Shown piece after piece: positions 60,811-64,000 of a DNA stretch of 64,000 nt; the stretch's first letter is position 1; each line of letters begins with the position of its first letter. This stretch comes from Streptomyces tsukubensis. Lineage in GTDB: Bacteria > Actinomycetota > Actinomycetes > Streptomycetales > Streptomycetaceae. Both the position numbers and the translations under genes were made by a program. The stretch lies in the NCBI RefSeq assembly GCF_009296025.1, contig NZ_CP045178.1, positions 1,984,001 through 2,048,000 on the forward strand, given 5' to 3'. The notes under the pieces were generated by a model, which did no database searches, was not told where the DNA came from, and saw nothing but the letters and a program-made list of their open reading frames with translations.

Positions 60811-63800
60811 TCAGGCGTTGGCCGGCTCCCTGTCCGGCTCGGCCGATGTGCCGTCGGGCGCTGCCGCCCCACGCTTCTCCGCCTTCTTCTTGGCGCGCCG
60901 CTCCTTGCGCAGTTCCACCATGGCGTAGAGCGTCGGCACCAGCAGCAGGGTGAGCAGCGTCGACGTGATCAGACCGCCGATCACCACCACCGCGAGCGGC
61001 TGGGCGATGAAGCCGCCCTCGCCGGTGATCCCCAGCGCCATCGGCAGCAGCGCGAAGATCGTGGCGAGCGCCGTCATCAGGATCGGGCGCAGTCGGTGCC
61101 TGCCGCCCTCGATGACCGCCTCGACCACGCCGAGACCGCGCTTCCTGTACTGGTTGATCAGGTCGATCAGCACGATCGCGTTGGTCACCACGATGCCGAT
61201 GAGCATCAGCATGCCGATCATCGCGGGGACACCCATCGGGGTGCCCGTGGCGATCAGCAGGCCGATCGCGCCGGTCGCGGCGAACGGTACGGAGACCAGC
61301 AGGATCAGCGGCTGGATCAGCGAGCGGAAGGTCGCGACCAGCAGCATGAAGACGATCGCGATGGCCGCGAGCATCGCCAGGGCCAGCTTGGTGAAGGCGT
61401 CGCCCTGGTCCTGTGTGACACCGCCGATGGTGGCGGTGGCGCCCTCGGGGAGGTCGAGCGCGTCGATCTTCTTCTGTAGGTCGGTGCTGACGGCGCCGGT
61501 GTTGTCCCCGACGGGCTTCGCCGTGATCGTCGCCGCCCGTGCCCCGTCGATCCGGGTCATCGAGATGGGTCCGTCCACCAGCTTGACCTCGGCGATGTCG
61601 CCGAGCTTGGCCCGGCCGAGCCGCAGGTCACGCAGTTGGGCCAGGGTCTTCGCGGGCTTGGCCGACTTGACCACGACATCGCGTTCCGTGTCGTCGAGGA
61701 TGGCCTTGCTGCCGCTGCTCGTGCCGTGCACGGCCTGGGCGACGGCCGCGCCGAGCGTGGTGTCGTCGAAGCCCGCGGCCGCCGCCTTGGCGTTGGCCTT
61801 GACCGAGATCCTCGGCACCGACTGCGAGAGGTCGCTCTGTACGTCCTTGACGTCGTCCAGCTTGGCCACGGCGCCCCGCACCTGGTCGGCCGCGGTCCTC
61901 AGGGTGGTGGAGTCCGCGGACTTCACGACGACGCTGAGGTCCTGGCTGCCGAAGCCGCCGCCGTCGGCCACGGTGGCGTCACCGATGCCGTCGAGCTTGG
62001 CGAGCCCCGCGTCGATACGGTCGCCCGTCCTCTCGTAGGCGTCCGCGCTCTTCAGGGTGACCTGGTAGGTCGCGTGGTTGGTGTCGGTGCTGCCGCCGAA
62101 GGCCGCCATGAAGCCGGAGGAGCCGATGGTGACCTGGTAGTCCTCGACCTCGTCGATCGAGTCGAGGAGCTTCTCCACCTTCTTCGCCGCCGCGTCCGTC
62201 GAACCGAGGCTGGTACCGGGGGGCAGTTCCTGGTTGATGCTCAGGGTGTCCTGGTCGCCCTGGTCGAAGAAGTTGGTCTTGAGCAGCGGTGCCATGCCGA
62301 AGGTGGCGATCAGGACGACGACCGCGATGGCGAGGCTGGTGAGCCGGCGGCGGGTCGCGAAGCGCAGGACCGGCACGTAGAACCGCTGGAGCCTGCTGCG
62401 CTGCTCCTTCTCCTCCGCCTCTCGGCGGGCCTTCTCCGCGTCCTCGCGCGCTCCCTTGGGGGCGCGCAGGAACCAGTAGGAAAGGACGGGTACGACGGTG
62501 AGCGCGACCAGCAGCGAGGCGAGCAGGGCCGCGGTGACGGTCAGCGAGAACGAGCCGAACAGCTCGCCAACCATGCCGCCGACCAGGCCGATCGGCAGGA
62601 ACACCGCGACGGTCGTCAGGGTCGACGAGGTGACGGCGCCCGCCACCTCGCGCACGGCGGTGAGGATCGCCTCCTTGCGCTCCTCGCCGTATCCGAGGTG
62701 CCGTTTGATGTTCTCCAGAACGACGATCGAGTCGTCCACCACCCGGCCGATGGCGATGGTGAGGGCGCCGAGCGTCAGCATGTTGAGCGAGAGGTCCCTG
62801 GTCCACAGGACGATCAGCGCGAGGAGGACGGAGAGCGGGATGGAGACCGCGGTCACCAGCGTCGAACGGATCGAGGCCAGGAAGACAAGGATCACCAGAA
62901 CGGCGAAGACCAGGCCGAGGAGGCCCTCGGTGGTGAGGCCGCTGATGGACTTGGAGACGGCGGGGCCCTGGTCGCTGACGACCGTCAGGTGGGATCCGGC
63001 GCCGAGGTCCCCCCGCAGGTCGGGGAGTTTGTCCTGGACCGCGTCCGAGATGCCGACGGCACTGCCGTCCTGATCCATGGTCACCGCGACGGCGAGACTC
63101 GGCCTGCCGTCGGTACGGGTGATCGATGTGGTGGCCGCCTCCTGCTGCTCGACGGTGGCGACATCGCCGAGACGGACGGGGTCCGCCGGTGCGCCGCCGG
63201 ACCCGGCACCCGCGTCGGCACCCGCCGCCGACGGAGAGATCCGGAGGTCCTGGATCTGCTTGAGGGAGGTGAAGCCCCCGCCGACCTGGACCGTGCGGTT
63301 CTTGCCGTTCTCGTCGAAGGAACCGGCGGGGACGGTCGCGCCGCCCGCCTGGAGCGCCTTGCCGAGGGCCATGGCGTTCAGCCCGGCCTTGGCGAGCTTC
63401 TTGTCGTCGGGGGTGACCGCCACTTCGAGGTCACGCACACCGTCGACACTGACCTGGCTGACACCGTCGATGTCCTCAAGGGCGGGGACGACGGTCTTGT
63501 CGAGCCGGTCGGCGAGCGCCTGCTGGTCGCGGGGCGAGGTGGCCGCGAGGGTGACGGTCGGGATGTCGTCGGTGGAACCGGCCACGACCTGCGGGTCGAC
63601 GTCGTCGGGGAGCTGCGCCCTCGCCCGGTTCACGGCCTGCTGGATGTCGGCGACGAGCTGCTTGGAGTCACCGCCGCCGAAGTCGAACTGGGCCATGACC
63701 AGGGCATTGCCCTCGCTCGCCGTGGAGGTCATGCCGGTGATGCCGTCCACCGCGTCGATGGACTGTTCGAGGGGCTCGACGACCTGCTTCTCCACCACAT

Positions 63801-63972
63801 CCGGCGAGGCCCCCTGGTACGGGGCGAGCACGGACACCATGGGCAGTTCGATGGAAGGGAGCAGCTGCTGCTTGAGCTGCGGTATCGCTATGGCGCCGAA
63901 GACGATCGCGACGATCGACATCAGGCCTATGAGGGCCCGTTGGGCGAGGCTGAATCTCGACAGCCAGGACAT
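60811..63972 (-). CDS. RND-superfamily efflux permease (HAE1/AcrB-like)
   Basis: 1053 residues with the full RND layout: helix 1 (ALIGLMSIVAIVFGAIAIPQL), a large porter loop, helices 2-6 around residue 340-520 (including IGRVVDDSIVVLENIKRHLGYG with the proton-relay Asp pair region), a charged cytoplasmic stretch (EDAEKARREAEEKEQRSR), helix 7, a second porter loop, and helices 8-12 ending VVTNAIVLIDLINQYRKRGLG and LLLVPTLYAMVELRKERRAKK. It is complete, with ATG 63972 preceded by GAGAG. No membrane-fusion or outer-channel gene is beside it, as expected in a Gram-positive host. Substrate unknown. Confidence 0.92.
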   Translation of the reverse strand: MSWLSRFSLAQRALIGLMSIVAIVFGAIAIPQLKQQLLPSIELPMVSVLAPYQGASPDVVEKQVVEPLEQSIDAVDGITGMTSTASEGNALVMAQFDFGGGDSKQLVADIQQAVNRARAQLPDDVDPQVVAGSTDDIPTVTLAATSPRDQQALADRLDKTVVPALEDIDGVSQVSVDGVRDLEVAVTPDDKKLAKAGLNAMALGKALQAGGATVPAGSFDENGKNRTVQVGGGFTSLKQIQDLRISPSAAGADAGAGSGGAPADPVRLGDVATVEQQEAATTSITRTDGRPSLAVAVTMDQDGSAVGISDAVQDKLPDLRGDLGAGSHLTVVSDQGPAVSKSISGLTTEGLLGLVFAVLVILVFLASIRSTLVTAVSIPLSVLLALIVLWTRDLSLNMLTLGALTIAIGRVVDDSIVVLENIKRHLGYGEERKEAILTAVREVAGAVTSSTLTTVAVFLPIGLVGGMVGELFGSFSLTVTAALLASLLVALTVVPVLSYWFLRAPKGAREDAEKARREAEEKEQRSRLQRFYVPVLRFATRRRLTSLAIAVVVLIATFGMAPLLKTNFFDQGDQDTLSINQELPPGTSLGSTDAAAKKVEKLLDSIDEVEDYQVTIGSSGFMAAFGGSTDTNHATYQVTLKSADAYERTGDRIDAGLAKLDGIGDATVADGGGFGSQDLSVVVKSADSTTLRTAADQVRGAVAKLDDVKDVQSDLSQSVPRISVKANAKAAAAGFDDTTLGAAVAQAVHGTSSGSKAILDDTERDVVVKSAKPAKTLAQLRDLRLGRAKLGDIAEVKLVDGPISMTRIDGARAATITAKPVGDNTGAVSTDLQKKIDALDLPEGATATIGGVTQDQGDAFTKLALAMLAAIAIVFMLLVATFRSLIQPLILLVSVPFAATGAIGLLIATGTPMGVPAMIGMLMLIGIVVTNAIVLIDLINQYRKRGLGVVEAVIEGGRHRLRPILMTALATIFALLPMALGITGEGGFIAQPLAVVVIGGLITSTLLTLLLVPTLYAMVELRKERRAKKKAEKRGAAAPDGTSAEPDREPANA

Positions 63973-64000
63973 GGTGGTCTCTCTCTGTGGCGTGTGGCCG

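Noticed and set aside
60811..61479. Plus-strand open frame of 250 codons rich in Gln, His, Asp and Arg
   Set aside because: Antisense shadow of the membrane-helix codons at the C-terminus of the RND permease.

Overview
This is a contiguous chromosomal stretch from a high-GC actinomycete, almost certainly a Streptomyces. Codons end overwhelmingly in G or C, many genes start with GTG (one with TTG), and family after family is of Streptomyces type: a fused TrpE-TrpG preceded by a Trp leader peptide, an actinobacterial bc1-aa3 respiratory cluster, a SAM-IV riboswitch and MacS-type two-component genes. No transposase, integrase, prophage, CRISPR array, rRNA or tRNA gene is visible. The region reads as conserved core chromosome. 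About 55 protein genes fill nearly the whole window. From memory of Mycobacterium tuberculosis, many of them match the block from Rv2172c to Rv2204c, although the local order is rearranged.

Layout. 0-6.2 kb: metF, thiE, a Rv2175c-like DNA-binding protein and an FAD oxidoreductase on the minus strand, diverging from a TPP-riboswitch-controlled thiO-thiS-thiG operon. 6.2-10.6 kb: a membrane Ser/Thr kinase with four PASTA repeats, endonuclease IV, a molybdopterin oxidoreductase and bacterioferritin. 10.6-14.7 kb: bacterioferritin-associated ferredoxin behind an iron box, DAHP synthase, and trpE(G) behind a Trp attenuator. 14.8-25.5 kb: a D-2-hydroxyacid dehydrogenase, a phosphofructokinase with PPi-type residues, a two-component pair, an acyltransferase, a hydrolase, glucokinase and its DUF5304/SCO2127-like neighbour. 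25.9-37 kb: an ArsA-like protein, a START-like protein, a metallophosphoesterase, a FadD15-like acyl-CoA ligase, a PimB'-like glycosyltransferase, a GT87 mannosyltransferase-like protein, a peptidase-MA lipoprotein and two NlpC/P60 hydrolases; this looks like an envelope and lipoglycan set. 37.5-43.6 kb: an NYN protein, a zinc-ribbon protein, rhomboid, an Lrp/AsnC effector domain, a SufS-like enzyme under a SAM-IV riboswitch, and trpD. 43.7-53.2 kb: qcrB-qcrA-qcrC-ctaE and ctaF-ctaD-ctaC (cytochrome bc1-aa3 supercomplex), separated by a degenerate receiver protein and an L,D-transpeptidase. 53.4-64 kb: a cysteine desulfurase-TusA fusion, an adenosine-kinase-like PfkB protein, a lipoprotein, erpA, nadA and a large RND permease.

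Functional threads. Sulfur and Fe-S metabolism recur: thiS/thiG, two cysteine desulfurase-like enzymes, TusA, ErpA, NadA (Fe-S enzyme), Bfd and the Rieske protein. Aromatic and tryptophan synthesis is split over aroG, trpE(G) and trpD. Carbon flux is represented by glucokinase and phosphofructokinase.

The most unusual structural feature is a series of short-period tandem repeats lying directly behind stop codons. In several cases the repeat unit copies the last codons plus stop of the preceding gene (9.2, 14.7, 22.2-22.9, 24.8-25.0, 37.4 and 55.0-55.5 kb). The best regulatory elements are a TPP riboswitch, a SAM-IV riboswitch followed by a tiny ORF and terminator-like hairpin, a Trp attenuator, an iron box, a 21-bp palindrome across the ctaE start and paired inverted repeats around the nadA promoter.
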